Assembly (NCBI RefSeq): GCF_023522835.1
Contig: NZ_JALCZU010000014.1
Span: 21,173 to 85,172, forward strand
DNA: 64,000 bases
From: Oceanobacillus saliphilus
Lineage (GTDB): Bacteria > Bacillota > Bacilli > Bacillales > Amphibacillaceae
Direction: 5' to 3'
Of the stretch, positions 12,605-26,793 are shown piece after piece; the first letter of the stretch is position 1, and each line of letters begins with the position of its first letter. The notes under the pieces are model-generated. The model did not search any database. It saw only the letters and a list, made by a program, of their open reading frames with translations, and was not told the origin of the DNA. The position numbers were made by a program, and so were the translations under genes.

Positions 12605-13234
12605 ATGACGAAAGGAATCTTAGGTCGTAAAATCGGCATGACTCAGCTTTTTTCTGAAAACGGAGAGTTGATCCCAGTTACAGTAATTCAGGCTGAGCCA
12701 AATGTAGTTTTGCAAAAGAGAACATTAGAAAATGATGGTTATGAAGCATTGCAACTCGGTTTTGCTGATAAAAAGGAATCACGTTCAAACAAAGCGGAAA
12801 AAGGTCATGCTGAGAAAGCAAACACAGCCCCTAAGCGCTACGTTCGTGAAATCCGTAACGCAGATCTTGACACTTACGAAGTTGGTCAAGAAATCAGCGT
12901 TGAAGTTTTTCAGGCCGGAGAAAAAGTTGATGTAACAGGAACATCTAAGGGTAAAGGTTTCCAAGGTGTTATTAAACGCCACGGACAACAACGTGGACCA
13001 ATGTCCCACGGTTCCCATTTCCACAGATCACCAGGTTCAATGGGTGACGTTGACCCAATGCGTGTTTTTAAAGGTAAAAACTTACCAGGACACATGGGAT
13101 CTGAGCAAGTGACTATACAAAACCTTGAAATCGTTGGTGTAGATGCTGAAAAGAATCTATTGCTGGTTAAAGGTAATGTCCCTGGCGCTAAAAAATCTTA
13201 TGTTCAAGTATTAAGTGCAGTAAAAGGTAACTAA
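12605..13234 (+). CDS. rplC: 50S ribosomal protein L3
   Basis: L3, 209 aa, an early 50S assembly protein reaching the peptidyl-transferase centre. It begins [16 protein letters not shown]. The central loop [17 protein letters not shown] and the C-terminal [15 protein letters not shown] are typical. ATAGGAGGTG precedes the ATG; 31 bp after rpsJ. Confidence 0.98.
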   Translation: MTKGILGRKIGMTQLFSENGELIPVTVIQAEPNVVLQKRTLENDGYEALQLGFADKKESRSNKAEKGHAEKANTAPKRYVREIRNADLDTYEVGQEISVEVFQAGEKVDVTGTSKGKGFQGVIKRHGQQRGPMSHGSHFHRSPGSMGDVDPMRVFKGKNLPGHMGSEQVTIQNLEIVGVDAEKNLLLVKGNVPGAKKSYVQVLSAVKGN

Positions 13235-13260
13235 TCACACATACGAAGGGAGGATATGTC

Positions 13261-13884
13261 ATGCCTAAAGTAGCACTTTTAAAACAAGATGGAAGTAATG
13301 CAGGAGATATCGAGTTAAACGATTCCGTTTTCGGTATTGAACCAAATACACATGTATTGCATGAAGCAGTATTGATGCAACGTGCATCATTAAGACAAGG
13401 TAATCATGCAGTTAAAAATCGCTCTGAAGTACGCGGTGGCGGTCGTAAACCATGGCGTCAAAAAGGAACTGGCCGTGCGCGTCAAGGATCTATTCGCTCA
13501 CCACAATGGGTTGGCGGTGGAGTTGTTTTTGGACCAACACCACGCAGCTACAGCTACAAATTACCGAAGAAAGTACGTCGTTTAGCACTTAAATCCGCAT
13601 TGTCTTCTAAAGTAAAAGAAGATAGCTTACTTGTATTGGATAACATTGTAATCGATGCTCCAAAAACAAAAGAAGTTATAAAAATGCTGGATGCGTTAAA
13701 CGTTGATACAAAAGTACTGATCGTAACTGCTGAAAAAGATGAAGCAGTAATACGCTCAGCAAACAACCTTCAATCTGTTAAAGTATTAACAGTAGAGGGA
13801 TTGAATGTACTAGACTTGCTTACGCATGACAAGCTGATCATTTCTAAAGATGCAGCTGAAAAAGCAGGGGAGGTGCTCGCATAA
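13261..13884 (+). CDS. rplD: 50S ribosomal protein L4
   Basis: L4, 207 aa; lines the exit tunnel with L22. The tunnel-loop region [20 protein letters not shown] (residues ~60-80) is intact, where macrolide-resistance changes would occur. Its stop overlaps the rplW start by one base (TAATG), a translational-coupling signature. Confidence 0.98.
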   Translation: MPKVALLKQDGSNAGDIELNDSVFGIEPNTHVLHEAVLMQRASLRQGNHAVKNRSEVRGGGRKPWRQKGTGRARQGSIRSPQWVGGGVVFGPTPRSYSYKLPKKVRRLALKSALSSKVKEDSLLVLDNIVIDAPKTKEVIKMLDALNVDTKVLIVTAEKDEAVIRSANNLQSVKVLTVEGLNVLDLLTHDKLIISKDAAEKAGEVLA

Positions 13885-14171
13885 TGAAAGACGTACGTGA
13901 TGTTATTAAACGTCCTGTCATTACAGAGAATTCCGCAGATTTAATGGCAGACAAAAAATATACGTTCGAAGTATCTCCAAAAGCAAACAAAACAGAGATT
14001 AAAGATGCAGTAGAAACAATCTTTGGTGTTAAAGTTGAGAAAGTCAACACGATGAATGTCAAAGGTAAATTCAAGCGAATGGGCCGTTACGGTGGATATC
14101 GCTCAGATCGTAAAAAAGCTATCGTTCAGCTTACAGAAGACAGTAAAGAACTGGATTTCTTCGAAGCTTAA
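13884..14171 (+). CDS. rplW: 50S ribosomal protein L23
   Basis: L23, 95 aa, sits at the tunnel exit and is the docking site for trigger factor and SRP. It begins [29 protein letters not shown] within the end of rplD serves as its ribosome binding site. Confidence 0.97.
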   Translation: MKDVRDVIKRPVITENSADLMADKKYTFEVSPKANKTEIKDAVETIFGVKVEKVNTMNVKGKFKRMGRYGGYRSDRKKAIVQLTEDSKELDFFEA

Positions 14172-14200
14172 ACTAAAAATTTCGAGAAGGAGGGAAAAAG

Positions 14201-15031
14201 ATGGCGATTAAAAAATACAAACCAACCTCAAATGGTAGACGTAATATGTCTGTATCAGATTTTGCAGAAATCACTACGGATACTCCTGAGAAATCCCTTT
14301 TGGCACCATTGCACAAACGCGGTGGACGTAACAACCAAGGGAGATTAACGGTTCGTCATCAAGGTGGCGGTCACAAACGTCAATACCGTGTTATCGACTT
14401 TAAACGTGATAAAGATGGTATACCAGGACGCGTTGCCACAATTGAATATGATCCAAACCGTACAGCAAACATTGCATTGATCAATTATGCTGACGGAGAA
14501 AAACGTTATATTTTAGCTCCGAAAGGACTTAAAGTAGGGCAGGTAATTGAGTCAGGTGTAAATGCAGATATCAAAGTTGGTAATGCACTTCCACTAGCAA
14601 ACATTCCTGTTGGTACGATCATTCATAACATCGAATTAAAACCAGGACGCGGTGGACAAATCGCTCGTTCAGCTGGTGCTCAAGCTCAAATTCTTGGTCG
14701 TGAAGAAAAATATACACTCGTACGTTTGTCTTCCGGCGAAGTTCGTTTAATTCTTACTACTTGCCGTGCTTCAATTGGTCAGATTGGTAACATTGAACAT
14801 GAACTTATCCGCATCGGTAAAGCTGGTCGCTCGCGCTGGTTAGGCAAACGCCCAACTGTTCGTGGTTCCGTAATGAACCCTAACGATCACCCACACGGTG
14901 GTGGTGAAGGACGTGCTCCAATCGGACGTAAATCACCAATGTCACCATGGGGTAAACCAACTCTTGGTTACAAAACGCGTAAACGCAACAAGCCGTCTGA
15001 TAAATATATCGTTCGTAAACGTAAAAAATAA
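14201..15031 (+). CDS. rplB: 50S ribosomal protein L2
   Basis: L2, 276 aa, needed for peptidyl-transferase activity and subunit association. [18 protein letters not shown] start, the conserved C-terminal block [20 protein letters not shown] and basic tail YIVRKRKK are all present. GAAGGAGGG precedes the ATG. Confidence 0.98.
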   Translation: MAIKKYKPTSNGRRNMSVSDFAEITTDTPEKSLLAPLHKRGGRNNQGRLTVRHQGGGHKRQYRVIDFKRDKDGIPGRVATIEYDPNRTANIALINYADGEKRYILAPKGLKVGQVIESGVNADIKVGNALPLANIPVGTIIHNIELKPGRGGQIARSAGAQAQILGREEKYTLVRLSSGEVRLILTTCRASIGQIGNIEHELIRIGKAGRSRWLGKRPTVRGSVMNPNDHPHGGGEGRAPIGRKSPMSPWGKPTLGYKTRKRNKPSDKYIVRKRKK

Positions 15032-15088
15032 TCGGAATAAAGGGCGGGAAGTAAGACCCGTCTCTCAATTGCGGAAGGAGGTTTATCC

Positions 15089-15367
15089 ATGGGTCGTAGT
15101 TTGAAAAAAGGACCTTTTGCAGATGACCATCTATTAAAGAAAATTGATACTTTAAATGAGGATGACAAGAAACAAGTTGTTAAAACTTGGTCACGTCGCT
15201 CAACAATTTTCCCGACATTTATTGGTCACACAATAGCTGTTTATGATGGACGCAAACATGTGCCAGTTTATATAACAGAAGATATGGTCGGACATAAATT
15301 AGGTGAATTCGCACCAACTCGTACGTACAGAGGACACTCTGGTGACGATAAGAGAACAAAACGATAA
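15089..15367 (+). CDS. rpsS: 30S ribosomal protein S19
   Basis: S19, 92 aa, head protein that contacts S13 and tRNA. It begins [18 protein letters not shown] and ends [21 protein letters not shown] strong ribosome binding site GGAAGGAGG lies eight bases before the ATG. Confidence 0.98.
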   Translation: MGRSLKKGPFADDHLLKKIDTLNEDDKKQVVKTWSRRSTIFPTFIGHTIAVYDGRKHVPVYITEDMVGHKLGEFAPTRTYRGHSGDDKRTKR

Positions 15368-15385
15368 TGAGAGGAGGTACTAGGC

Positions 15386-15727
15386 ATGCAAGCTAAAGCC
15401 GTTGCGAAATCAGTTCGTATTGCTCCTCGTAAGGTTCGTTTAGTCGTAGATCTAATTCGAGGAAAAAATGTTGGCGAAGCAATTGCAATTTTACGCCACA
15501 CACAACGCGGTGCTTCTCCAGTCGTAGAAAAAGTTTTGAATTCTGCTATCGCAAATGCAGAACACAACTACGAAATGGATACAGATAATCTAATTATCTC
15601 CGAAGCATTCGTAAATGAAGGTGCAACAATGAAACGTTTCCGTCCACGTGCACAAGGACGCGCAAGTAAAATCAACAAACGCACAAGCCACATTACAGTA
15701 GTGGTAACAGAAAAGAAGGAGGGATAG
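15386..15727 (+). CDS. rplV: 50S ribosomal protein L22
   Basis: L22, 113 aa; its beta-hairpin reaches the tunnel constriction. [20 protein letters not shown] start and the hairpin [18 protein letters not shown] (residues ~85-102) are intact. 18 bp after rpsS and 3 bp before rpsC. Confidence 0.98.
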   Translation: MQAKAVAKSVRIAPRKVRLVVDLIRGKNVGEAIAILRHTQRGASPVVEKVLNSAIANAEHNYEMDTDNLIISEAFVNEGATMKRFRPRAQGRASKINKRTSHITVVVTEKKEG

Positions 15728-15730
15728 TCA

Positions 15731-16372
15731 GTGGGTCAAAAAGTGAATCCGACAGGTCTTCGCGTAGGTATCATTAAAGACTGGGAGTCAAAATGGTATG
15801 CAGGTAAAGACTATGCAGACTTACTGCATGAAGATATTAAAATCAGAGAATATCTTGAAAACCGCTTAAGTACAGCTGCTGTTTCTTCTATCGAAATCGA
15901 ACGTGCAGCTAACCGTGTAAACATTACAATTCATACTGGTAAGCCAGGGATGGTAATTGGAAAAGGCGGTTCTGAAGTAGAAGCTCTACGTAAATCATTA
16001 AACAGTTTGACAGGCAAAAGAGTTCATATCAATATCGTTGAAATCAAGAAAGTTGATCTTAACGCTAAATTGGTTTCGGACAACATTGCTCGTCAATTAG
16101 AAAACCGTATTTCATTCCGTCGTGCTCAAAAGCAAGCAATTCAACGCGCAATGCGTGGAGGAGCTAAAGGAATTAAAACTCAAGTTTCCGGCCGTCTAGG
16201 TGGAGCAGATATCGCTCGTGCGGAACATTATAGTGAAGGAACAGTGCCACTACACACATTACGTGCTGATATTGACTATGGTACAGCAGAAGCTGATACT
16301 ACTTATGGTAAATTAGGTGTTAAAGTGTGGATCTATCGTGGAGAAGTCCTTCCAACGAAAACCAACAAATAA
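15731..16372 (+). CDS. rpsC: 30S ribosomal protein S3
   Basis: S3, 213 aa, forms part of the mRNA entry channel. The start is GTG at 15731 ([20 protein letters not shown]). The KH motif VIGKGGSEV is near residue 80. Its ribosome binding site, AAGAAGGAGG, lies within the last codons of rplV, so the two are coupled. Confidence 0.98.
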   Translation: MGQKVNPTGLRVGIIKDWESKWYAGKDYADLLHEDIKIREYLENRLSTAAVSSIEIERAANRVNITIHTGKPGMVIGKGGSEVEALRKSLNSLTGKRVHINIVEIKKVDLNAKLVSDNIARQLENRISFRRAQKQAIQRAMRGGAKGIKTQVSGRLGGADIARAEHYSEGTVPLHTLRADIDYGTAEADTTYGKLGVKVWIYRGEVLPTKTNK

Positions 16373-17015
<643 letters not shown>

Positions 17016-17040
17016 TTCTAAAGAGAGGAGGTTAGCCTCA

Positions 17041-17304
17041 ATGACTGAACGTAATAATCGTAAAGTATATACAGGCCGTGTTGTTTCCGACAAAATGGAT
17101 AAAACAATCACAGTTTTAGTTGAAACTTACAAATTTCATAAATTATACGGTAAACGTGTTAAGTATTCTAAGAAATTCAAGGCACATGATGAAAACAATG
17201 TTGCAAAAATAGGTGATGTCGTTCGTGTTATGGAAACTCGCCCATTATCAGCTACGAAACGTTTTCGTTTACTAGAAGTAACAGAAGAAGCGGTAATCAT
17301 CTAA
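17041..17304 (+). CDS. rpsQ: 30S ribosomal protein S17
   Basis: S17, 87 aa, OB-fold protein that binds 16S rRNA early in assembly. The motif [17 protein letters not shown] is typical. AGAGGAGGTT precedes the ATG. Confidence 0.98.
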   Translation: MTERNNRKVYTGRVVSDKMDKTITVLVETYKFHKLYGKRVKYSKKFKAHDENNVAKIGDVVRVMETRPLSATKRFRLLEVTEEAVII

Positions 17305-17308
17305 TTAA

Positions 17309-17716
<408 letters not shown>

Positions 17717-17750
17717 GAATGAATTACCTTGTCAAGGAGGTGCGTTAAGC

Positions 17751-18062
17751 ATGCATGTTAAAAAAGGTGATAAAGTTAAAGTATTATCCGGTAAAGACCG
17801 CGGTAAAACAGGTACAATATTAGAAGCATTTCCGAAAAAAGAGCGTGTGCTTGTTGAAGGAATCAACATGATCCAAAAGCACGCGAAACCTTCTCAAGAT
17901 AATCCGCAAGGCGGAATTCTAAATATAGAAGCTCCAATTCATGTTTCTAATGTAATGCCATTAGATCCAAAATCCGGTGAACCAACTCGTGTTGGGTATG
18001 AAGTACGAGACGGAAAGAAAGTCCGCATCGCTAAAAAATCCGGTGAAGCTTTAGATAAATAA
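17751..18062 (+). CDS. rplX: 50S ribosomal protein L24
   Basis: L24, 103 aa, initiates 50S assembly. The N-terminal KOW motif [20 protein letters not shown] is clear. CAAGGAGGTG precedes the ATG. Confidence 0.98.
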   Translation: MHVKKGDKVKVLSGKDRGKTGTILEAFPKKERVLVEGINMIQKHAKPSQDNPQGGILNIEAPIHVSNVMPLDPKSGEPTRVGYEVRDGKKVRIAKKSGEALDK

Positions 18063-18088
18063 TTTAGCGACGAAAGGAGGGCGCCACT

Positions 18089-18628
18089 ATGAACGAATTA
18101 AAACAAAAATACCAAGGTGAAATTGCACCATCTTTAATGAATAAATTCAATTACGATTCTGTAATGCAAGTACCAAAAGTAGAAAAGATTGTTATTAACA
18201 TGGGTGTTGGTGATGCAGTTCAAAATTCAAAAGCATTAGATAGTGCTGTTGAAGAACTTTCTTTAATTTCTGGTCAAAAACCATTAATCACTCGTGCGAA
18301 GAAATCAATCGCTGGTTTCCGCCTTCGTGAAGGGATGCCTATCGGGGCAAAAGTTACCCTTCGCGGTGAGCGTATGTACGAATTCCTACAAAAGCTAATC
18401 GCGGTATCACTTCCACGTGTACGTGACTTCCGTGGTATCTCAAAAAAAGCTTTTGATGGTCGTGGTAATTACACATTAGGTGTTAAAGAGCAACTGATTT
18501 TCCCAGAAATTAATTATGATAAGGTAAGCAAAGTTCGTGGTATGGATATCGTTATCGTAACTACATCCAATACTGACGAAGAAGCTCGTGAACTTTTAGC
18601 TCAGCTAGGCATGCCTTTCCAAAAATAA
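18089..18628 (+). CDS. rplE: 50S ribosomal protein L5
   Basis: L5, 179 aa, binds 5S rRNA and contacts P-site tRNA. Blocks [31 protein letters not shown] and FPEINYDKV are typical. GAAAGGAGGG precedes the ATG. Confidence 0.98.
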   Translation: MNELKQKYQGEIAPSLMNKFNYDSVMQVPKVEKIVINMGVGDAVQNSKALDSAVEELSLISGQKPLITRAKKSIAGFRLREGMPIGAKVTLRGERMYEFLQKLIAVSLPRVRDFRGISKKAFDGRGNYTLGVKEQLIFPEINYDKVSKVRGMDIVIVTTSNTDEEARELLAQLGMPFQK

Positions 18629-18633
18629 GCTAA

Positions 18634-18843
<210 letters not shown>

Positions 18844-18872
18844 ACCCCGATTCGGGAAGGAGGTAATTAGTA

Positions 18873-19271
18873 ATGGTTATGACAGATCCAATCGCAGATA
18901 TGCTTACTCGCATTCGTAATGCAAATATGGTTAAACATGAAAAATTAGAGCTTCCTGCTTCTAACATGAAAAAAGAGATCGCTGATATCCTGAAACGTGA
19001 AGGTTTTGTTAAAGATTATGAATTAGTCGAAGACAACAAACAAGGTGTTCTGCGTATTTTCCTTAAATATAGTGCAAGCGAAGAGAGAGTAATTACAGGT
19101 ATCAAACGTATTAGTAAACCAGGATTGCGCGTATACGCTAAAGCAGACGAAGTACCACGTGTACTTAATGGTTTAGGTATAGCTATCGTATCAACATCTA
19201 AAGGTGTGTTATCTGACAAAGAAGCACGTTCACAAGCTGTTGGTGGCGAAGTTCTTGCGTATGTTTGGTAA
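18873..19271 (+). CDS. rpsH: 30S ribosomal protein S8
   Basis: S8, 132 aa, central-domain 16S rRNA binder and, in some bacteria, spc-operon repressor. It begins [18 protein letters not shown]. The C-terminal [20 protein letters not shown] block is typical. GGAAGGAGGT precedes the ATG. Confidence 0.98.
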   Translation: MVMTDPIADMLTRIRNANMVKHEKLELPASNMKKEIADILKREGFVKDYELVEDNKQGVLRIFLKYSASEERVITGIKRISKPGLRVYAKADEVPRVLNGLGIAIVSTSKGVLSDKEARSQAVGGEVLAYVW

Positions 19272-19301
19272 TTAACATTTTTTAAAGAGGAGGTGCATGG
19301 A

Positions 19302-19838
19302 ATGTCTCGTATAGGACTTAAACCGATAGAAATCCCTGAAGGTGTAGAACTTAAACTTAATGGCACTACGGTTACTGTTAAAGGACCAAAAGGTGAATTA
19401 ACAAGAGAATTGCACTCAGATATGAAAATAAATATTGAAGATAACGTTCTTACAGTTGAACGTCCAAGTGACCATAAAGACCATCGTGCCCTGCACGGAA
19501 CTACTCGCAGCCTAATCAACAACATGGTTGAAGGCGTAAGTAAAGGTTTCGAAAAATCACTTGAGATTATTGGTGTTGGGTATCGTGCACAAAAACAAGG
19601 AAACAAACTTGTAGTTAGCGCTGGTTATTCACATCCAGTTGAAATCGATGCAATTGATGGCATTGAAATTGACGTTCCTAAAAACACACAATTAACTATA
19701 AAAGGTATTGATAAAGAATTGGTTGGTGCAGTTGCAGCTAACATAAGAGCAATCAGACCACCAGAGCCTTACAAAGGTAAAGGTATTCGTTATACTGATG
19801 AATATGTACGCCGTAAAGAAGGTAAAACTGCCAAGTAA
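19302..19838 (+). CDS. rplF: 50S ribosomal protein L6
   Basis: L6, 178 aa, near the sarcin-ricin loop. The start ATG 19302 ([17 protein letters not shown]) is supported by AGAGGAGGTG at 19286-19295. An ATG three codons earlier, at 19293, overlaps that site and is rejected. The C-terminal [17 protein letters not shown] is typical. Confidence 0.97.
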   Translation: MSRIGLKPIEIPEGVELKLNGTTVTVKGPKGELTRELHSDMKINIEDNVLTVERPSDHKDHRALHGTTRSLINNMVEGVSKGFEKSLEIIGVGYRAQKQGNKLVVSAGYSHPVEIDAIDGIEIDVPKNTQLTIKGIDKELVGAVAANIRAIRPPEPYKGKGIRYTDEYVRRKEGKTAK

Positions 19839-19868
19839 GATTAGTTAGGCGAGAAAGGAGTGACCTAG

Positions 19869-20231
19869 ATGATCACAAAACCTGACAAAAATATTGTCCG
19901 TAAAAAAAGACACGGTCGCGTTCGTAAAAACCTCTTTGGTACAGCCGAGCGTCCACGTCTTAACGTATTCCGTTCAAATAAAAACATTTATGCTCAATTA
20001 ATAGACGATATTAATGGAATAACTGTAGCAAGTGCTTCAACTGCTGACAAAGATCTTAACATTGGCGCTGGTTCAAACGTTGAGAACGCTGAGAAAGTTG
20101 GAGAAGCAATCGCAAAACGTGCTCTGGATAAAGGTTACAAATCGGTTGTATTTGACCGTGGAGGATATCTTTATCATGGACGTGTAAAAGCATTGGCAGA
20201 TGCTGCCCGCGAGGCAGGTCTCGAATTTTAA
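19869..20231 (+). CDS. rplR: 50S ribosomal protein L18
   Basis: L18, 120 aa, binds 5S rRNA with L5. The C-terminal [20 protein letters not shown] motif is intact. GAAAGGAGTGACC precedes the ATG. Confidence 0.98.
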   Translation: MITKPDKNIVRKKRHGRVRKNLFGTAERPRLNVFRSNKNIYAQLIDDINGITVASASTADKDLNIGAGSNVENAEKVGEAIAKRALDKGYKSVVFDRGGYLYHGRVKALADAAREAGLEF

Positions 20232-20254
20232 TTGATAAAGGAGGTTACCATTTT

Positions 20255-20758
20255 ATGAAAACTAACATTGATCCGAACAAATTAGATCTTGAAGAACGCG
20301 TTGTGACGGTCAACCGTGTTGCTAAAGTTGTAAAAGGTGGACGTCGTTTCCGCTTTGCAGCGTTGGTAGTAGTCGGAGACAAAAATGGTCATGTAGGTTT
20401 CGGTACTGGTAAAGCACAAGAAGTACCGGAAGCAATTAAAAAAGCAGTTGATGACGCGAAGAAAAATTTAATTACTGTACCAATCGTTGGAACTACAATT
20501 CCTCACCAAATTAATGGACGTTTTGGTTCTGGTAATGTATTGATGAAGCCTGCTTCAGAAGGTACTGGAGTTATCTCTGGTGGCCCGGTTCGTGCTATTT
20601 TAGAACTTGCTGGTGTTGGTGATATTTTAACAAAATCACTAGGTTCGAACACACCAATCAATATGATCCGTGCAACATTGAATGGCTTAACAAATTTAAA
20701 AACAGCTGAGGACGTAGCAAAATTACGTGGAAAGTCTGTAGAAGAACTGTTAGGATAA
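20255..20758 (+). CDS. rpsE: 30S ribosomal protein S5
   Basis: S5, 167 aa, a decoding-fidelity and mRNA-helicase protein. The spectinomycin loop region [20 protein letters not shown] (residues ~23-42) is present. AAAGGAGGTT precedes the ATG; 13 bp before rpmD. Confidence 0.98.
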   Translation: MKTNIDPNKLDLEERVVTVNRVAKVVKGGRRFRFAALVVVGDKNGHVGFGTGKAQEVPEAIKKAVDDAKKNLITVPIVGTTIPHQINGRFGSGNVLMKPASEGTGVISGGPVRAILELAGVGDILTKSLGSNTPINMIRATLNGLTNLKTAEDVAKLRGKSVEELLG

Positions 20759-20771
20759 GGAGGGAAACACT

Positions 20772-20954
20772 ATGTCTAAAAAATTAGAAATAACCCTCAC
20801 ACGCAGTGTCATTGGTGGAACAGCAGTTCAAAGAAAAACTGTTGAAGCATTAGGGTTAAAGAAAATTCGTCAATCCGTCGTACGTGAAGATACTCCAGCC
20901 GTTCGTGGTATGGTGAATAGAGTGTCCCACTTATTGGCAGTTAAAGAAGTATAA
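20772..20954 (+). CDS. rpmD: 50S ribosomal protein L30
   Basis: L30, 60 aa. [20 protein letters not shown] start and [20 protein letters not shown] end are typical. AAGGAGGG, overlapping the rpsE stop region, is its ribosome binding site. Confidence 0.97.
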   Translation: MSKKLEITLTRSVIGGTAVQRKTVEALGLKKIRQSVVREDTPAVRGMVNRVSHLLAVKEV

Positions 20955-20985
20955 TAACACATTAGCGTAAAGAGGAGGTGCTCGC

Positions 20986-21425
20986 ATGAAACTTCATGAA
21001 TTGAAGGCAGCAGAAGGAACTCGAAAAGAGAGAAATCGTGTTGGACGTGGTATGTCTTCTGGTAACGGAAAAACTTCCGGCCGTGGACATAAAGGACAAA
21101 AAGCACGTTCAGGCGGTGGTGTACGTCCGGGCTTTGAAGGTGGACAAATGCCTTTATTCCAACGTCTACCTAAACGCGGATTTACAAACATCAATCGCAA
21201 AGAATATTCAATCGTAAACTTAGATACGTTAAACCGCTTTGAAGAAGGCACTGAAATCACACCAGAGCTATTACTTGAAAAAGGTGTCGTAAGCAAACTT
21301 AATGCCGGTATTAAAATACTTGGCAAAGGCGCTATCGAGAAAAAAGTAACAGTAAAAGCTCATAAGTTCTCTGCTTCAGCTAAAGAAGCAATTGAGGCAG
21401 CGGGCGGTCAAACCGAGGTGATCTA

Positions 21426-21426
<1 letters not shown>
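20986..21426 (+). CDS. rplO: 50S ribosomal protein L15
   Basis: L15, 146 aa, a late 50S assembly protein. The glycine- and basic-rich N-terminus ([20 protein letters not shown], residues ~24-43) is characteristic. Its stop overlaps the secY start (TAATG). Confidence 0.98.
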
Positions 21427-23397
<1,971 letters not shown>

Positions 23398-23574
23398 GTC
23401 ATTAATTGTTCCTAGACAGAATAGGTGCATTCCAAGCTGTGAAAAGTTATAATTAATGACGTGAGTTAACATGAGAACACGTGTATTACTTTGAATAAAG
23501 TGACACAGGATGATAAATAGTTACTCTATTTTCTATATAAATTTAAACAAAAGCCTAAGTGATGGTGAGCGCTG
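23398..23574. other. Gap after adk where map is expected
   Basis: Bacilli usually carry map (methionine aminopeptidase) here. Only 177 bp remain, with no Map motifs in any frame. A perfect 10-bp inverted repeat (GTCATTAATT at 23398-23407, AATTAATGAC at 23451-23460) directly abuts the adk stop. It may mark a deletion scar or a processing hairpin. Confidence 0.55.
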
Positions 23575-23868
23575 TTGTACGAAGATAATTCGGTTCCGCT
23601 GAAGGGACAGATAGTTCGTATTATGCAGGGACGTGATACTGGACAATACGCAGTCGTTATTGCAATTGTTGATGATCGGTTTGTCCTTTTGGCCGACGGG
23701 GAAAAGCGCAAATTTGATCGACCAAAGAAGAAGAATCTGCATCATATTGAGATGATGGATTATATTTCCCCTGAAGTCCAAAACAGCCTTCTAGAAACTG
23801 GTCGTGTCACAAATGGGAAATTACGATTTGCCATAACTAAATTTATAGGTGAGGTTGTGACTGATTGA
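23575..23868 (+). CDS. KOW-domain RNA-binding protein
   Basis: A 97-aa protein with an N-terminal KOW/L14e-like domain ([20 protein letters not shown], residues ~10-29) and a basic middle. Conserved in Bacilli immediately upstream of infA; a ribosome-associated role is likely but undefined. The start is taken as TTG 23575 because the ATG and GTG just upstream are out of frame. The ribosome binding site GATGGTGAG is weak. Confidence 0.85.
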   Translation: MYEDNSVPLKGQIVRIMQGRDTGQYAVVIAIVDDRFVLLADGEKRKFDRPKKKNLHHIEMMDYISPEVQNSLLETGRVTNGKLRFAITKFIGEVVTD

Positions 23869-23887
23869 AGAAGGGAGATCAACTCAA

Positions 23888-24106
23888 GTGGCTAAAGATG
23901 ATGTAATTGAAGTTGAAGGTACCGTAACGGATACATTGCCAAATGCGATGTTTAAAGTTGAGCTTGAAAATGGCCATACGGTCTTAGCGCATGTATCTGG
24001 TAAAATCCGTATGCATTTTATCCGCATACTACCGGGTGATAAAGTGACGGTTGAACTTTCTCCGTATGATTTAACCAGAGGGCGAATTACGTACCGTTAT
24101 AAATAA
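23888..24106 (+). CDS. infA: Translation initiation factor IF-1
   Basis: IF-1, 72 aa, OB-fold protein that occupies the A site during initiation. GTG start, [20 protein letters not shown]; the end [12 protein letters not shown] is canonical. AGAAGGGAGATC precedes it. Confidence 0.98.
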   Translation: MAKDDVIEVEGTVTDTLPNAMFKVELENGHTVLAHVSGKIRMHFIRILPGDKVTVELSPYDLTRGRITYRYK

Positions 24107-24122
24107 ACGAGCTCCGATATAA

Positions 24123-24251
<129 letters not shown>

Positions 24252-24274
24252 AAAACAGGAGGTGCTTATGTTCT

Positions 24275-24640
24275 ATGGCACGTATTGCAGGTATTGACAT
24301 TCCACGTGACAAACGTGTAGTAATTTCATTGACATACATTTATGGAATTGGAAAAGTTACCGCACAGAAAGTCCTCAAAGAAGCAGGCGTTTCTGAAGAC
24401 ACTCGTGTACGTGATTTAACGGAAGAAGAATTAGGGAAAATCCGTCAAGCGATTGATGTATACAACACAGAAGGTGACCTTCGTCGTGAAGTATCACTCA
24501 ACATCAAACGTCTGATTGAAATCGGATCATACAGAGGTCTTCGTCACCGTCGTGGTTTACCAGTTCGTGGTCAAAAAACCAAAAACAATTCACGTACTCG
24601 TAAAGGCCCACGTAAGACAATGGCTAACAAGAAAAAGTAA
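24275..24640 (+). CDS. rpsM: 30S ribosomal protein S13
   Basis: S13, 121 aa, a head protein making inter-subunit bridges and P-site contacts. [20 protein letters not shown] start and the basic tail [11 protein letters not shown] are typical. ACAGGAGGTG precedes the ATG. Confidence 0.98.
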   Translation: MARIAGIDIPRDKRVVISLTYIYGIGKVTAQKVLKEAGVSEDTRVRDLTEEELGKIRQAIDVYNTEGDLRREVSLNIKRLIEIGSYRGLRHRRGLPVRGQKTKNNSRTRKGPRKTMANKKK

Positions 24641-24661
24641 AGTAAGGAGGTAAGCTAAACA

Positions 24662-25051
24662 ATGGCACGTAAACAAAATACACGCAAACGTCGTGTGAAA
24701 AAGAATATTGAGTCAGGTATAGCGCATATCCGTTCTACATTTAACAATACAATTGTTACGATTACGGATACACAAGGTAATGCTGTTGGATGGAGCTCTG
24801 CTGGTGCATTAGGCTTCAAAGGATCACGTAAATCCACTCCTTTCGCAGCGCAAATGGCAGCTGAAAGTGCAGCTAAAACAGCGGTCGAAAACGGCATGAA
24901 AACATTAGAAGTTACTGTTAAAGGTCCTGGAGCTGGACGTGAAGCTGCTATTCGCTCACTTCAAGCAGCAGGTTTGGAAGTTACAGCAATTGTTGATGTA
25001 ACACCAGTTCCTCACAATGGTTGTCGCCCACCAAAACGTCGTCGCGTATAA
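24662..25051 (+). CDS. rpsK: 30S ribosomal protein S11
   Basis: S11, 129 aa, forms the platform of the 30S near the E site. The C-terminal [18 protein letters not shown] is canonical. GTAAGGAGGT precedes the ATG. Confidence 0.98.
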   Translation: MARKQNTRKRRVKKNIESGIAHIRSTFNNTIVTITDTQGNAVGWSSAGALGFKGSRKSTPFAAQMAAESAAKTAVENGMKTLEVTVKGPGAGREAAIRSLQAAGLEVTAIVDVTPVPHNGCRPPKRRRV

Positions 25052-25067
25052 TTTTACCGTATAGAAT

Positions 25068-25096
25068 TTGTCACCCTGTCTATAATGGGTTATGAT
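25068..25096 (+). promoter_or_regulatory. Candidate sigma-A promoter for rpoA-rplQ
   Basis: TTGTCA (25068-25073), 17-bp spacer, TATGAT (25091-25096), in the unusually long 207-bp rpsK-rpoA gap. It may give rpoA independent expression beside read-through. Confidence 0.5.
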
Positions 25097-25198
25097 AGCT
25101 AAAATATTTAAAGCAACGATCCAACAGCATCTGAGACAGACTCGTACGAAAGAAATGCAGGTAGCGCAGAAACGCCAACTGCCTTATTTGAGGAATTT

Positions 25199-25225
25199 CG
25201 GTTAGACAGAACAGATGTCTAGCCG
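25199..25225 (+). other. Hairpin in the rpoA leader
   Basis: CGG-TAGACA pairs with TGTCTA-CCG. A second stem-loop (GCAG-GCG/CGC-CTGC) lies at about 25157-25182. No T-run follows either. The leader between rpsK and rpoA is therefore structured; its function is unknown. Confidence 0.4.
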
Positions 25226-25258
25226 GGGTTTCGACGTTTTAAAGGAGGGTTTTATTGA

Positions 25259-26203
25259 ATGATCGAAATAGAAAAGCCAAAAATTGAAACGCTTGAAATC
25301 AGCGATGATGCTACATTTGGAAAATTCGTGGTTGAACCGCTTGAACGTGGATATGGTGCCACTCTTGGAAACTCCTTGCGTCGTATCTTATTATCCTCAC
25401 TACCAGGTGCTGCAGTTACTACAGTTCAAATTGACGGTGCACTCCATGAGTTTTCAACGATTGATGGTGTTGTTGAAGATGTAACAACAATAATTTTGAA
25501 TCTGAAAAAACTCGCTCTAAAAATCTATTCTGATGAGCCCAAAACATTGGAAATAGATGTACAAGGTGAAGGAAAAGTTACTGCTGGTGATCTGACTTAT
25601 GACAGTGATGTAGAAGTAATGAATCCGGATCTGCATATTGCTACGCTTAACAGCAAAGGCAATTTACACATGAAATTGACAGCTGAGCGTGGGCGCGGCT
25701 ATCGTCAAGCAGATGAAAACAAAAGTGATGAACAGCCAATTGGTGTAATTCCAGTTGATTCTATCTTCACTCCAGTTTCACGTGTTACGTATCAAGTAGA
25801 GAATACACGTGTCGGCCAAGTGGCAGACTATGACAAATTAACATTGGATGTTACTACTGATGGAAGCATTCGTCCTGAAGAAGCTGTTTCTTTAGGTGCT
25901 AAAATCATTTCGGAACATCTCAATATATTTGTTGGTTTGACAGACGAAGCACAAAATGCTGAAATCATGGTTGAAAAAGAAGAAGATCAAAAAGAGAAAG
26001 TCATGGAAATGACAATCGAAGAACTTGATCTTTCTGTTAGATCATACAACTGCTTAAAACGCGCTGGAATCAATACTGTTCAGGAACTTGCCAACAAGTC
26101 TGAAGAGGATATGATGAAAGTACGTAATTTAGGCCGTAAATCTTTAGAAGAAGTAAAAGTAAAATTAGTGGACCTAGGATTAGGTTTACGAGATGATGAC
26201 TGA
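25259..26203 (+). CDS. rpoA: RNA polymerase alpha subunit
   Basis: Alpha subunit, 314 aa, dimerises to start polymerase assembly. The N-terminal domain has the [20 protein letters not shown] motif (residues ~29-48). The C-terminal domain contains [20 protein letters not shown], the UP-element/activator contact helix-hairpin-helix region. AAAGGAGGG precedes the ATG. Confidence 0.98.
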   Translation: MIEIEKPKIETLEISDDATFGKFVVEPLERGYGATLGNSLRRILLSSLPGAAVTTVQIDGALHEFSTIDGVVEDVTTIILNLKKLALKIYSDEPKTLEIDVQGEGKVTAGDLTYDSDVEVMNPDLHIATLNSKGNLHMKLTAERGRGYRQADENKSDEQPIGVIPVDSIFTPVSRVTYQVENTRVGQVADYDKLTLDVTTDGSIRPEEAVSLGAKIISEHLNIFVGLTDEAQNAEIMVEKEEDQKEKVMEMTIEELDLSVRSYNCLKRAGINTVQELANKSEEDMMKVRNLGRKSLEEVKVKLVDLGLGLRDDD

Positions 26204-26247
26204 TTTATACAGTCACCTTTAGAGTTTCAAAAAGGGAGGGATAGTCC

Positions 26248-26601
26248 ATGGCTAGAAAGTTAGGACGTACAACAGACAATCGTATGGCACTACTTCGCAA
26301 CCTTGCATCTGATTTAATTATTCATGAACGGATTGAAACAACAGAAGCAAAAGCGAAAGAGCTTAAATCTATAGTGGAGAAAATGATTACACTTGGAAAA
26401 CGCGGTGATCTACATGCACGTCGTCAAGCTGCAGCATTCTTGTACAACAAAGAAGCAGATGAAGAAAACAGTGTTCTTCAAAAGCTTTTTAATGATGTTG
26501 CCAAGCGTTATGAAGACAGACAAGGTGGATACACACGTGTTCTTAAACTAGGTGAGCGCCAAGGTGATGGAGCAAAAATGGCAATCATCGAATTGGTATA
26601 A
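26248..26601 (+). CDS. rplQ: 50S ribosomal protein L17
   Basis: L17, 117 aa, at the tunnel exit. [20 protein letters not shown] start is canonical. AAAGGGAGGG precedes the ATG. Last gene of the alpha operon. Confidence 0.98.
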   Translation: MARKLGRTTDNRMALLRNLASDLIIHERIETTEAKAKELKSIVEKMITLGKRGDLHARRQAAAFLYNKEADEENSVLQKLFNDVAKRYEDRQGGYTRVLKLGERQGDGAKMAIIELV

Positions 26602-26617
26602 TCACAAAACATACGGC

Positions 26618-26666
26618 AAGGGCAGGACTCAATCTCTCTCACGAGGTTAATCCAAGCCCTTTTTTT
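26618..26666 (+). terminator. Terminator after rplQ
   Basis: AAGGGC pairs with GCCCTT, with an inner GGA/TCC stem in a long loop, and the right arm runs into seven T residues. The loop is longer than usual, so strength is uncertain. Confidence 0.6.
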
Positions 26667-26681
26667 GTAGTAAAGAAAAGT

Positions 26682-26793
26682 GTAGCGGGCTCGCCCAGAG
26701 ACGGAGGGTATAAGCAAGGGACCACAGTGCAGGTGTTTTCCCTGCACAGTGTGTCAATTGCTTATACCCCGTAGTCTCTAGCCCACGCGATAC
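26682..26793. repeat. Long imperfect palindrome between rplQ and ecfA1
   Basis: About 112 bp fold on themselves. Outer arms are GCGGGCT/AGCCCACGC. Next come AGAGAC/GTCTCT and GGGTATAAGCAA/TTGCTTATACCC, and CACAGTGCAGG/CCTGCACAGTGTG closes on a TGTTTTC loop. The structure is much longer than a terminator and has no T-run or ORF. It may be a MITE-like element or a structured RNA. Unlike the other repeat family, only one copy is in this window. Confidence 0.65.
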
